From: Amia ocellicauda
Lineage: Eukaryota > Chordata > Actinopteri > Amiiformes > Amiidae
Reading direction: 5' to 3'
Assembly (NCBI RefSeq): GCF_036373705.1
Contig: NC_089855.1
Span: 48,343,318 to 48,407,317 of the forward strand
DNA length: 64,000 bases
This document shows positions 22,946 through 34,409 of this stretch, piece by piece (within the stretch, counting starts at the first letter, position 1; the number at the start of each line of letters is the position of its first letter). The notes under the pieces are model-generated. The model was not told where the DNA came from and searched no databases. It saw only the letters and a list, made by a program, of their open reading frames with translations. The translations under genes and the position numbers were made by a program.

Positions 22946-23757
22946 TAGGGCTGAACATTTAAATCAAAATCAAATCGCAATTTGAAACGTTGCGATTAGC
23001 TAATCGCAAGGGCTGCGATGTGGATGCGATCTGAAAAATATGCAGTGAGTGTCCCAGAGCAAAAGCATGACTGCCCTCTTTGTGTGGCATCTTACTAACC
23101 AATTGTGTGAGTGCACCCAGGGCCGGCGCTACCTATAGGCAGAATAGGCAATTGCCTAGGGTCTCAGGCTTGGAGGCGGGGACTCCGTTACCATAACATC
23201 CCTATACGTGAGTGTAACGGGGCTCATTCATGTCATAATGAGATCGTTACAAAGTGCCATAACCCCTTGGTAAAAGTAGTACAGTGGTAATCCTCCTGTG
23301 GTAGGAGGCCCAGCCTGTTAGCGTAGAGGGCTTAACACTGTATTACGCTGTAGCCGCTGCGGCGCGGCTCGAATCCTGGGCGGTGAACCCCGGCCACACC
23401 AGTCCACCAATCAAGATGGGGGGCCTCCTACAAAAATTTTGTCTAGGGTCTCCAAATGTCTAGAACCGACCCTGAGTGCACCTCCGTTCTCGCCAATCAG
23501 CGCTGCTCAGTCAATTGCGTAAACGCTCACCATTAACAAACAAACAAACAGGAAAGCGCAGTGCAGTGGGATTATGGCATCTGCAGAATCAGAGCAATCA
23601 TTAGGCGAATTAATACCAAAGAAAAACAGCACTTCGAAGCCGAAATAATACCATATTACCGAAGTGACAGACACCGAACAAAAAAGGTCATTTGCAAGAG
23701 CTGTCGTGGAATTGTTGCCACAACACATGGGAATGAGTTGTTTCAGTGACACACACA
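22946..23757 (+). mobile_element. hAT (ZBED-type) remnant, interrupted
   Basis: The left part (AGTAGGGCTGAAC, then repeated AATCGCAA/TTGCGATT words) is typical of a hAT subterminal region. From about 23575 a frame-broken N-terminus resembles BED-finger hAT transposases: ELIPKKNSTSKPK, then VICKSCRGIVATTHGNEL with the BED-type CxxC. The DDE core and right end are missing. A second hAT element (23118-23474) is inserted in it. Confidence 0.6.
23118..23474. mobile_element. nested hAT MITE with perfect 8-bp target duplication
   Basis: The element begins CAGGGCCGG and ends with CCGACCCTG, imperfect inverted termini. The 8 bp AGTGCACC occur directly on both sides (23110-23117 and 23475-23482), the hallmark of hAT insertion. 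The 357-bp interior has no ORF, but at about 23315-23385 it holds a tRNA-like stretch (A-box-like TTAGCGTAGAGGG, B-box-like GGCTCGAATCC). Confidence 0.82.
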
Positions 23758-23799
23758 GGGGCCAATAGGCAGCTTGGACAGAAAGGTTTCGATCAGGCT

Positions 23800-26700
23800 C
23801 CTATGGTGACAAGCTAAACCCCCTCTTAGATGGAGCTGGACAGATCACCCCATGTGACTCCTCTTCCACACCGCTGAAGCGGGCTGGATAGTTCTGCCAC
23901 CAGTAGGAGCAGAGTAGGATGCCTGCAAGACAGAAAGATACCACCACAGGTTACAGACCATGAATCATTTTATACCACCTGCTCTACAACATGCTTGAAC
24001 AATATGTTACATGTAATCAGTTACTTTAAGAGCAGATAACACATCAGCTTAGTCTTGGCCATTCAGAAACCAGTCTGGGGTGAAGAAAGTCCCTGTTCTG
24101 GCATCACAGCAAGCAAGAGCACGGCCCTCGAAGCAATAGGCATTCTGGTACCCGTTTTGAGTTTCCTCGAGGTGCAGAAGCTCCAGATAGTCTTGTCCAT
24201 GTTCTCGAGGAGGGCCCCTGACATGGAAAAACAACACGTGAGAAGCCGTGCGAGACGCAGCGGGACAGCGGCACAGGACACGCTTAATCTCACCAATAGA
24301 AACGGTAGCATTGAGGACCAAGCTGTCTGGCTCTCTTACCGATGAACACAGCGGCGCAGGTGAGGAGGTGAGGGAAGCTGCTCTTGGAGAGGCGCAGGGC
24401 ACAGCGCCGATACATGCCCGTCGCGCCGGGGAGCCACGCTTGCTGCGGGGACAGTAACTGGAATCAACAGGAGGCACGCACGAGGAGCGAAACCAAACCA
24501 GGAACCCACAGTGACTCACCAGTGCAGCGGCCACGTCCCTCACGAAGGACGGGAAGTCCAAGGTCTCCTGGCTCAGGTGCCTGTCGATCAGCTCCGTGAA
24601 AGTCGGGCAACCCAGCGCCGGTGCGCACTGCCGCAGGGTCCGCTGGCACGCCTGGGGGGACACCACAACACCGCACTGTTCATTCAGGCACTGGTCAGAC
24701 CGCTGGGAAAGGGTTAACACTTTGAGGAAGACCACTTGAGCCGCCGTTGGGTTTCCTTCTTTCTGAGCTCATCAGCCGGCGTGTTCATATTCAATCTCCA
24801 CACGGTGCCGTCCACAGAGAAACCACTCGTCCCTGTCCCGAGATCAAGTCGCCCTCTTTTTCACAGTTTACGCAGCAGAGATTAAGACCCTTTCCTTCCG
24901 ATTCCTTTCACTCCACAGAGTTACGTTTGTGAACCTGTCAAGCTGACGACCCCACGATTTGCCCTGGAGCACGATTTTGAAGAACGACTGGCTACCAAAG
25001 CTTCCACCGAGATAAAGACACACGGTGGGTCTCTGCGGCCCGGTGCACTTACCTGGGAGACGGCCGGGCGCGGGTCCTGCAGGTGCAGCAGCAGCATGGC
25101 CAGTGAGCCGTGGCACTGCTTCTGGAGAGATCTGTTCACAGAAGCCACCTTCACCAGCTGCCCCAGCAGCAGCACGGTGGCCCCGCGGACCTCCGAGTCC
25201 GGCTGCAACAAGCACAGACCTGTCAATCTCAATGGCAGAAAGCTCGGGATTCGATCCGCTCCAGTGATGGAAACTCTGTATAAAATCCTCTTCTTTAATT
25301 GAGGATGCCGCATGAGTATATATTATAAACAGGCACGTCTTCCACATGGGATAGGACTGCAGTGTTCAATCCTGGAGATATTCCATTGTGTTTCACAAAG
25401 CTGTCAAAATACAAAAAAAAAGTTGGAGGTTCTAACAAACAACCTTTTTAACAAACTGTCAACTGTCACATTACAACATAGGAATCATTAACATACAACA
25501 CTTCTTGACAAGAAACAGGTTTCATATTCTTGATAGAGCATCAGCAATAACATTATCCACTCCCTTGATATGCTTAACGATTAAATTATACGCCTGTAAA
25601 ATTAAACTCCATCTTAACAACCTTTTCAAAACACTGAAAATATTGATCAACGTCTTTTTCTTGAAATGGTGGTACTAAATTTTGCATATCGTGTAACATC
25701 AAACCTCCGTGCTTGTGTCTCCTTTAGTTTAATTCTCTCCATTCCCAAATCCTTTTGTATATTCAGTTTCTCTCTCTCTAAACTCAGTCTCTTTATCAAA
25801 TTCATTTTCAGAACTCTAACTTCTCTCTCTCTAACCCAATTTTAGATTCCTCGATAAAAGGCATTTCATGTAACACTGCTGTAGATAACATCTTTTGTTC
25901 AACATAGTGTTCAGCAAGAACCTTCAGAATTTCAGCCTTCTGTACGGCAATCCTAACATCCAACTCCAAAGGTCTGCCTACCGCTAAAAGGTCTGACTTC
26001 CTTAGGTTAGCCAAATCAAACTGGTTTATCTGAAAACACAGTTACAAACTGCTCAACAGTAAATTGGTGTGTCATTATAAAAGAAGCTGCCTGCTGACCT
26101 GCACACAACGAATAACATGACAGCAACCAACTAACTCAAACAACCAATACAAATCTTAGCACAATGAGATGCATTTGGAATAAGTTACAGCACATTTAAG
26201 AAGAGGAGAAAAAGATCATGAAAAGGGAGGACAAAAGTCATAACAAAACAGACACTATTACAAACTACGGCGTCACGGAAAGTCCAAAGTGAAGTTCCCC
26301 CAGTCCTTTACCAGTTCGTATCACAACCAAAGCAGAGGTGCCGTTGAAATCATGGGAGTGTTGATAACATGTCCATCTTGGGCAAAGCTTCCAAAGTGGG
26401 CGAAAGTTTCATTCAGCTGTCTTTTGCACACTCAATCCACAGTTGAATTATCCACCACCACGCCGTCTCCTCTCTCTCGTTCCTCTTCCCTTTCTCCTTT
26501 TATATCCATTCCATAAATGAGGTCCATCCATAAAGAGAGTCCACCACATCCTCACCTTGCACCATTTATGCACCACAGCGCCACCGGGGGATAGTGGTCA
26601 CCACGATACACACCCATTAGACTCACGCTTGCCCATTTTTCCTGCTTCTAACACATCAACTTTGAGGACAAAATGTTCACTTGCTGCCTAATATATCCCA

Positions 26701-29700
26701 CCCACTGACAGGTGTCATGATAACGAGATTATCAGTGTTATTCACTTCACCTGTCAGTGGTCAAAATGTTATGGCTGATCGGTGTATACTCACCTAAAGG
26801 ATTATTAGGAACACCATACTAATACTGTGTTTGACCCCCTTTCGCCTTCAGAACTGCCTTAATTCTACATGGCATTGATTCAACAAGGTGCTGAAAGCAT
26901 TCTTTAGAAATGTTGGCCCATATTGATAGGATAGCATCTTGCAGTTGATGGAGATTTGTGGGATGCACATCCAGGGAATGAAGCTCCCGTTCCACCACAT
27001 CCCAAAGATGCTCTATTGGGTTGAGATCTGGTGACTGTGGGGGCCAGTTTAGTACAGTGAACTCATTGTCATGTTCAAGAAACCAATTTGAAATGATTCG
27101 ACCTTTGTGACATGGTGCATTATCCTGCTGGAAGTAGCCATCAGAGGATGGGTACATGGTGGTCATAAAGGGATGGACATGGTCAGAAACAATGCTCAGG
27201 TAGGCCGTGGCATTTAAACGATGCCCAATTGGCACTAAGGGGCCTAAAGTGTGCCAAGAAAACATCCCCCACACCATTACACCACCACCACCAGCCTGCA
27301 CAGTGGTAACAAGGCATGATGGATCCATGTTCTCATTCTGTTTACGCCAAATTCTGACTCTACCATCTGAATGTCTCAACAGAAATCGAGACTCATCAGA
27401 CCAGGCAACATTTTTCCAGTCTTCAACTGTCCAATTTTGGTGAGCTTGTGCAAATTGTAGCCTCTTTTTCCTATTTGTAGTGGAGATGAGTGGTACCTGG
27501 TGGGGTCTTCTGCTGTTGTAGCCCATCCGCCTCAAGGTTGTACGTGTTGTGGCTTCACAAATGCTTTGCTGCATACCTCGGTTGTAACGAGTGGTTATTT
27601 CAGTCAAAGTTGCTCTTCTATCAGCTTGAATCAGTCGGCCCATTCTCCTCTGACCTCTAGCATCAACAAGGCATTTTCGCCCACAGGACTGCCGCATACT
27701 GGATGTTTTTCCCTTTTCACACCATTCTTTGTAAACCCTAGAAATGGTTGTGTGTGAAAATCCCAGTAACTGAGCAGATTGTGAAATACTCAGACCGGCC
27801 CGTCTGGCACCAACAACCATGCCACGCTCAAAATTGCTTAAATCACCTTTCTTTCCCATTCAGACATTCAGTTTGGAGTTCAGGAGATTGTCTTGACCAG
27901 GACCACACCCCTAAATGCATTGAAGCAACTGCCATGTGATTGGTTGGTTAGATAATTGCATTAATGAGAAATTGAACAGGTGTTCCTAATAATCCTTTAG
28001 GTGAGTGTATATGTTAGATAAACAATTGAATAACTGAAACAGTTATTTTTACGTAAACACAATAAAACATATATATCCTCAAAGATAAAATGATATTGTA
28101 CACATATATACAAACTGTTGTCCAGGATTAAAACACAGTCAAATGATTTATTCCCATTCTGCTCCTCAAGAAAGCATCTGCTCAGATTACAGCCACGATG
28201 TTTCTGAGACAGAGCGAATCAGTCCAACACTTACATTCTCCAGGCACTCCTTGGCCGTGTGGTACAGCTTGGGGATGATCCTCTGGGCTGTGCTGTCCTC
28301 ACAGAAGTGCAGGATGGTGCCCAGACTGGAGACAGCCTTCAGGATGACCGGCTTCCTTTCCACGGCCCACTGGGACAGGGCGCCGCTCAGCAGCTTCAGC
28401 TGCTCCTTGGCGTATCTGTGCATCTGAGCAGTGACAATGTAAGAGCACGGTGAAAGAGTGCATTAACAGCATCGATGTCAACACAGCACTGAGGCGGGAA
28501 CGCCACACACCCAGTCAAAACCACATGGACACCAACAGGACAAGAATGAGCCTTGAAGCATGACGGGTGGATGAAAGACTCACAGCTTCTCCTCCTCTTG
28601 CACACAGATATGATCCCCAGAGAGAGGATCCATCGCTGGTCCGATTCTCTTTACCTCTGTGGGCTCAGCCTTCAGCCCCTGCATGGCCAGAAGGCGGATG
28701 TCCTCCAGGGGGTCCTCGCACATCTGCAGCATCAGGTTCCTGACCTCGGTCAGCAGACAGCGGTCGGTCAGCTGCGGCGGTCGCAGAAGCTGTGAAAGGG
28801 GGAGAAGACGGGTGAGTCTGGAGACACTCCGCAGATGGCGGGACATTCACAGGACACACGCATGACAGGATCACATGACAGTCCCGGGCCTGACACTCAC
28901 TGCGGCGAAGAAGGCAGCTATGCAGATCCTCTGGCCTCGGTCTGCGCTGCCGTATCACTGCCAGAGAAGCCGCACCACCTCCGGCAGGATGGGGGCAGCG
29001 AACGTCTTCTGAGCCCTGTGGATCAACAGCACGAGGATCAGGGTCCGTTCACTGATTTTGCAAGTTTTCTCTCTAAAGATCAATGTCTCCCTGTTGGGGG
29101 TTGATTATGAAGGTGTGTATGCACAGTTATAAGCCTATTAATCTCACATTAATGAACGCCTGTGAAGAAGGTTTCTGGATCTGCTCTGGGCCTAACGCTC
29201 GGGCCCGGCTCCTCTTACCTGGTCAGCTGGAAGATGCCCTTGGGCTGCTGGCCTGGTTCCCAGATCAGGCTCCAGTCCTGTTGTAGACACACCTCATCCA
29301 GCTGTGCTCTGGACAGCAGAACCTTCAGCAACTCCACGACAAAGCTGGAGAGAGGGAGGGACAGCGTCAGCGGAGATAAAGGGAGACACGTGACACAGGG
29401 AGTGGTTCTCTTCTGGTGCGATGCTTTGGCTCCCCACACACACTCTTACCCCTGGACAGCGAAGCCTCCGTCTGAATCCTTGGCACCCAGGAGAGCCAGC
29501 AGGGCAGCAAAGACCTCACCAAATGTGACCACCTCCACTCTGAGCTTAGCCACCACGTTCTATACAGCACAGGTCTGGAAATGGAAAGACAAACAAATTG
29601 CTTCAGGGAGAGCGCTCTGTGTGTCCTCGTCATGTGCGGCTTTCTGGACACTTACCACGAGGGCTGACTTCTTGTCGCCGACTGGAGCTTCTCCACCAGC

Positions 29701-32700
29701 ACCCTGAACGTACACAAACAGGTTATGTTACCACCACTGCTGGTACCAAATGGTGCTGGAAAACACAAACAGACACTCAGTGTGTGCTGACCCACACCAT
29801 GACCGACCTCGCCTTTTGCCAGACCTCCTTTGTCCCCGTTTGCCATCCCCCGAACCCTTTGTTAGTACGACACTGCCTGATCTCTGCACCTGGGTCTTGT
29901 ACCCCATCCCATGCAATAGGTGACAGAAACACAGACACACCCAGCCCTCGGCCTTTGACACGGCAGACCTAAAGGACTCAATATCGCTTGGGGTTGGACA
30001 ACAATACGAGTACGACACAGACGCCCCTCAGTGCGTGACGCTGGGCTCTGTGGGAGGAAGACCGTGGTCCCGCTGTGGAGACGGCAGGGCTGGACGTAGG
30101 CCTCAACTGGACGAGAGCATCGCAGGACTCCGAGCCCGAGGACTCGTCCTTAACTTAGTCCTTCTTTTCCTTGTCAATGTGAGCACCTTTAAAGAAGAAA
30201 AAAATATTTAGCCGACAGACAAGGCTTTGTACGCGGTCAGGCGCGCACACACACACACGTACACACGCGCACACACATACGTGCACACACTGGTCACTTA
30301 ATAGTAACCATTATGTCCAGTGCCATCTTTATGCTGTTCACAGCCTGTTGAGCGACCACCGGCGCAGGGTCCCAGCATCTTGGGACAAGCGAGGCCAGCA
30401 GACTGGCGACCGGGACCATCCCTGACCCCTGCAGGAAAGAACAGCCACCCGGAGATCAATGCCAACACCAGTTTGTTGTCCCAGTATCAACATGTGAACA
30501 TAAGCCTTACTGCACCGCTTACTAACAAAAGCTCAATCTGACTCACCTGGGAGATTTCCTCCATCCTGTAGATGCCCAGGATAGCGCTCACCAGCCTCAT
30601 GGCCGTCACTTTTGCCACGTCGCACGGAGAGGAACAGGCGAACTGCAGGGGCTGAGGAGGGAGTGATGCCAGAGAGAGGGAGTGAACACAAGCAGAACTA
30701 CACCTGAATAAAGACTTTTAAAATCTCACCAGATTCATCTCGCATTCCTCTCATGTCAGGGTTCTTTATGGGACAGAGAAACACAAACGACGACTTCCAC
30801 AGAGATGTGACATTGATCCAAAACGGTGCTGGAAAGCAAGAACACCACAGCGCCACTGAAGGAGTCAATCTCTGCAGTATCCATATTAGTCTTATAACAT
30901 CACTGCCCCTCACTAAGCAATGGCATCTGTAGACACAGGGGTTTGTTCATCGATTGCTGTCCTATTGTAATGCGCACAGAACACAAGAGTCCAGTCTCTC
31001 GGACAGCCGACTGCGCGGCGGTCACTCTGCTGTGAGGTGAGGTGAAATGGCTGACCTCCAGCAGCTCCTCCAGTGTTACGAGGCAGACGTCCAGAGTCAG
31101 CGTGGCTGTGAGCAGCACAAAGAGGCTACATGTGTCACCTGAGAACACCTCGTACACAAGACAGACACAAGCTGTTAGATACAACCACAGCACAGTATTC
31201 GTGTGACACACGTTTAAGGAAGGTCCGTAGATTGAACACTTGTGATCATATTTAATGCCGTTATATCAATCTCATCATTTCTGTTACAACTCTGTGGCTG
31301 ATCTCTCTTTCCTAGACTCCCATTTCTGGTCCATGTTTCTCACAGGAGTTACAGGACAAATGATTGAATAGCATTGTTCATTCAACATCACACTTATTAT
31401 TGATGACTCACAAAAGTCATTGTCAGCTCTGGACGTATTTCAGTATTAAAGGATGAACAGAATGAGTGTAACAGGATGAAGTGTGCATGAGGATTTTCCC
31501 GCAGCTCCCCAGTCATCATGTCGAGACAGTCGGCACAGGCTCCACAGATCCTACTTCGGATTAAGCCTCGCTGAAGGCCTCAAGACACAGCCGCACAAGA
31601 CGGGCCTGCTTCACATTGAAGGAGGGTCCCACTTGGCTGCGGAAACAAGAGCACAAACATCAAATCCACGTTGCTTTAAATTGATCATTTCAGCCACAAC
31701 ACTGAGCTGATGCCACCCATCAGACACTCATCACAGAAGAGCCACTGTGATTCAGGTCAGGTCTCTCTATGCAGCTACTTTGGGGCTGATCTGTCAACAG
31801 CACACATCCAGTGTTTTAACAGTCAGAGGTGTTTCCACTGGGTTCAGGCCCTGACCCGCAATGACCCATCAAGAGTCGAAACACATCTCAGCCATCTGCG
31901 GCACTGAGAGACGGACAGCTGCAATGAAGTTGCGTCTCTAAGGGAGAGTTACCTCAGACGGATGCAGGCGTGCAGGACCTGCTGGCAGTAGAGCGGGCTG
32001 GCAGCCACCATGGGACGATCCCTGATGTATTCCTGTGGGCGGGGGAAGAAAGCACCTTCGCTTTGTGAGGGAAGAACACCTCAGCGCTCTTGACTGCCTG
32101 GGCCATGATGCTCACGATGAAACACACACTGGCCCTGACGGTGAGGTCCTGCAGGAGAAGACACAGCATCTCAGTCTCTGACGGTCCTCACCAGCAATGA
32201 ACAGGCAGGTGTGGACAATCACACTCTCTCGTTTAAGGCACATCATGCCCACCGGAAGAGAGGAAGGGTCGCAGTTTGGGCAGGATGTGGCACCTCAGGT
32301 ACACCCGCCGTTGTTCTTCAGGTATCCGCCGGGTTACGAACCCATATCAGAGAATCACTCTCCTGTAGAGCTGGGTCTGCAGGAGAAAACCCAGCAGGTT
32401 ATCCAAGATGGTGGCCGTGTTTTGCATGTGAGCATCCTTCGCTCTTTAGGGGGAAGGTCTGACCCACGGGCTCCATCCCTCAGGACTCAGGTCCATTTGG
32501 TCTTCGATAGTGGCAGCTGTGTTATGTATCAGCAAACAAACACAGTCTGTGTCCTGTGGGTGGGTGTGGACAGTGTGACCAGGCTGTGGATGATGTACCT
32601 GATCGGCGCAGCGGACACTCAGCTTCCTCAGAGACTTCCAGCGGGCAAGACAGCGGCTGTTTCCTGGCCACCGTCTCCACTGCCTTGCGTATGACTTGCC

Positions 32701-32760
32701 AATGCTCGAAAGGCACCAGTGTGAAGAGCAGATTCCTGTGCAGGTGTTCAGTGGGTGGAA
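23800..32760 (-). CDS. Maestro HEAT-like repeat (MROH) gene, probably inactivated
   Basis: MROH proteins are long stacks of HEAT-like helices of unclear function. Exons read on the minus strand include 32080-32148, 31953-32032, 30547-30651, 30309-30428, 29656-29703, 29450-29559, 29219-29344, 28901-29015, 28655-28789, 28235-28423, 25053-25202, 24520-24651 and 24340-24442. From 29703 down to 24340 all phases join. Telling blocks are EVRGATVLLLGQLVKVA, LLLHLQDPRPAVSQACQRTL and MCEDPLEDIRLLAMQGLK. Exon 28901-29015 has an in-frame TGA (28955-28957) in LLWQ-stop-YGSADRG. The exon around 30090-30189 and the 32.3 kb segment have stops. The ends are unclear; a possible last exon lies near 23803-23922. 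A Gypsy remnant and a Tc1 copy sit in the intron between 25203 and 28234. The family is fairly sure, the paralogue is not. Confidence 0.6.
25530..26035 (-). mobile_element. Ty3/Gypsy retrotransposon remnant, gag fused to RNase H end
   Basis: Reading the minus strand, a gag-like N-terminus (FDLANLRKSDLLAVGRPLEL, about 25808-26030) is followed, after a short degenerate stretch, by an RNase H C-terminus ending in VKHIKGVDNVIADALS (about 25540-25620). Protease, reverse transcriptase and most of the RNase H are missing, so most of the interior has been deleted. LTR limits were not found. It lies in an intron of the MROH-like gene. Confidence 0.5.
26680..26784. mobile_element. terminal fragment of another Tc1-type element
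   Basis: The stretch ending GTCAAAATGTTATGGCTGAT then CGGTG reads as a terminal repeat of a well-known fish Tc1 type (outer end CACCGATCAGCCATAAC on the other strand). The following TA is the exact insertion point of the next Tc1 element. The rest of this element is not recognised in the window. Confidence 0.55.
26787..28007 (-). mobile_element. intact Tc1/mariner (DD36E) transposon, copy 2
   Basis: The element is 1,221 bp with the same inverted termini as the copy at 11190-12410, except that the first base at the 26787 end is T instead of C. TA duplications lie on both sides (26785-26786 and 28008-28009). It sits in an intron of the MROH-like gene, in the same orientation as that gene. Confidence 0.95.
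26819..27859 (-). CDS. Tc1/mariner DD36E transposase, apparently intact
   Basis: The 346-residue transposase has a start, stop and length identical to the copy at 11338-12378 and keeps the same catalytic residues (WSDESRF, QQDNAPCH, NPIEHLWD). I count six amino-acid differences: Arg/His after GFS, Arg/Gln in PHxVPL, His/Asn in WKxVAW, Arg-Ala/His-Ser in ELxxLDV (two), and Gly/Cys in SMPxR. None touches the catalytic triad. Such similarity between two loci implies recent mobility. Confidence 0.93.
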   Translation of the reverse strand: MGKKGDLSNFERGMVVGARRAGLSISQSAQLLGFSHTTISRVYKEWCEKGKTSSMRQSCGRKCLVDARGQRRMGRLIQADRRATLTEITTRYNRGMQQSICEATTRTTLRRMGYNSRRPHQVPLISTTNRKKRLQFAQAHQNWTVEDWKNVAWSDESRFLLRHSDGRVRIWRKQNENMDPSCLVTTVQAGGGGVMVWGMFSWHTLGPLVPIGHRLNATAYLSIVSDHVHPFMTTMYPSSDGYFQQDNAPCHKGRIISNWFLEHDNEFTVLNWPPQSPDLNPIEHLWDVVERELHSLDVHPTNLHQLQDAILSIWANISKECFQHLVESMPCRIKAVLKAKGGQTQY

Positions 32761-32834
32761 AGAGCCGAGGAGAACTGAGCCAGGAGATGACTTCATTTGA
32801 ACCCTATTCTTTAAAACAGTGAAGTGAAATTATA

Positions 32835-34409
32835 CAGTGAGGTAAAAAAGTATTTGATTTTGTACTTTTGCCCACTGACAAAGAAATGATCAGTCTATAA
32901 TTTTAATGGTAGGTGTATTTTAACAGTGAGAGACAGAATAATAATAAAAAAATCCAGAAAAACGCATTTCAAAAAAGTTATAAATTGATTTGCATGTTAA
33001 TGAGGGAAATAAGTATTTGACCCCTTCGATTTAGTACTTGGTGGCAAAACCCTTGTTGGCAATCACAGAGGTCAGACGTTTCTTGTAGTTGGCCACCAGG
33101 TTTGCACACATCTCAGGAGGGATTTTGTCCCACTCCTCTTTGCAGATCCTCTCCAAGTCATTAAGGTTTCGAGGCTGACGTTTGGCAACTCGAACCTTCA
33201 GCTCCCTCCACAGATTTTCTATGGGATTAAGGTCTGGAGACTGGCTAGGCCACTCCAGGACCTTAATGTGCTTCTTCTTGAGCCACTCCTTTGTTGCCTT
33301 GGCTGTGTGTTTTGGTTCATTGTCATGCTGGAATACCCATCCACGACCCATTTTCAATGCCCTGGCTGAGGGAAGGAGGTTCTCACCCAAGATTTGATGC
33401 TACATGGCCCCGTCCATCGTCCCTTTGATGCAGTCCAGTTGTCCTGTCTCCTTAGCAGAAAAACACCCCCAAAGCATAATGTTTCCACCTCCATGTTTGA
33501 TGGTGGGGATGGTGTTCTTGGGGTCATTCCTCCTCCTCCAAACACGGCGAGTTGAGTTGATGCCAAAGAGCTCGATTTTGGTCTCATCTGACCACAACAC
33601 TTTCACCCAGTTCTCCTCTGAATCATTCAGATGTTCATTGGCGAACTTCAGACGGGCCTGTACATGTGCTTTCTTGAGCAGGGGGACCTTGCGGGCGCTG
33701 CAGGATTTCAGTCCTTCACGGTGTAGTGTGTTACCAGTTGTTTTCTTGGTGACTATGGTCCCAGCTGCCTTGAGATCATTAACAAGATCCTCCCGTGTAG
33801 TTCGGGGCTGATTCCTCACCGTTCTCATGATCATTGAAACTCCACGAGGTGAGATCTTGCATGGAGCCCCAGACCGAGGGAGACTGACAGTTATTTTGTG
33901 TTTCTTCCATTTGCGAATAATCGCACCAAATGTTGTCACCTTCTCACCAAGCTGCTTGGCGATGGTCTTGTAGCCCATTCCAGCCTTGTGTAGGTCTACA
34001 GTCTTGTCCCTGACATCCTTGGACAGCTCTTTGGTCTTGGCCATGGTGGATAGTTTGGAATCTGATTGATTGATTGCTTCTGTGGACCGGTGTCTTTTAT
34101 ACAGGTAACGAGCTGAGATTAGGAGAGTCCCTTTAAGAGAGTGCTCCTAATCTCAGCTCGTTACCTGTATAAAAGACACCTGGGGGCAGAAATCTTGCTG
34201 ATTGATAGGGGATCAAATACTTATTTCCCTCATTAACATGCAAATCAATGTATAACTTTTTTGAAATGCGTTTTTCTGGATTTTTTTGTTGTTATTCTGT
34301 CTCTCACTGTTAAAATACACCTACCATTAAAATTATAGACTGATAATTTCTTTGTCAGTGGGAAAACGTACAAAATCAGCAGGGGATCAAATACTTTTTT
34401 CCCTCACTG
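32835..34409 (-). mobile_element. IR/DR-type Tc1 transposon (DD34E), copy A
   Basis: The element is about 1,575 bp between TA duplications. Each end has two copies of a direct repeat of the form GAGGGAAAWAAGTATTTGA, an outer one (about 32839 and 34401) and an inner one (about 33002 and 34215). This is the IR/DR plan also seen in Sleeping Beauty-type elements. A perfect 37-bp inverted repeat with an 18-nt loop lies at 34089-34180, between the inner repeat and the transposase start. Confidence 0.9.
33031..34044 (-). pseudogene. Tc1 DD34E transposase with one nonsense codon
   Basis: The N-terminal part (34044 to about 33400) starts [14 protein letters not shown] with helix-turn-helix DNA-binding motifs (KTIAKQLGE) and contains the first catalytic Asp (LWSDETKIE) and [17 protein letters not shown] then interrupts after GTMDGAM. 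Beyond it the same frame continues with [18 protein letters not shown], the second Asp (QHDNEPKH) and the Glu (NPIENLW), giving DD34E spacing. One stop codon in an otherwise open frame of about 337 codons marks a recently inactivated copy. Confidence 0.88.

Noticed and set aside
23315-23385. Possible tRNA gene
   Set aside because: A- and B-box-like words are present, but no cloverleaf could be drawn confidently and it lies within a MITE; treated as tRNA-derived repeat.
28955-28957. TGA in the MROH exon considered as a selenocysteine codon
   Set aside because: The family is not known to contain selenocysteine, no SECIS-like element was recognised, and upstream exons also have stops.
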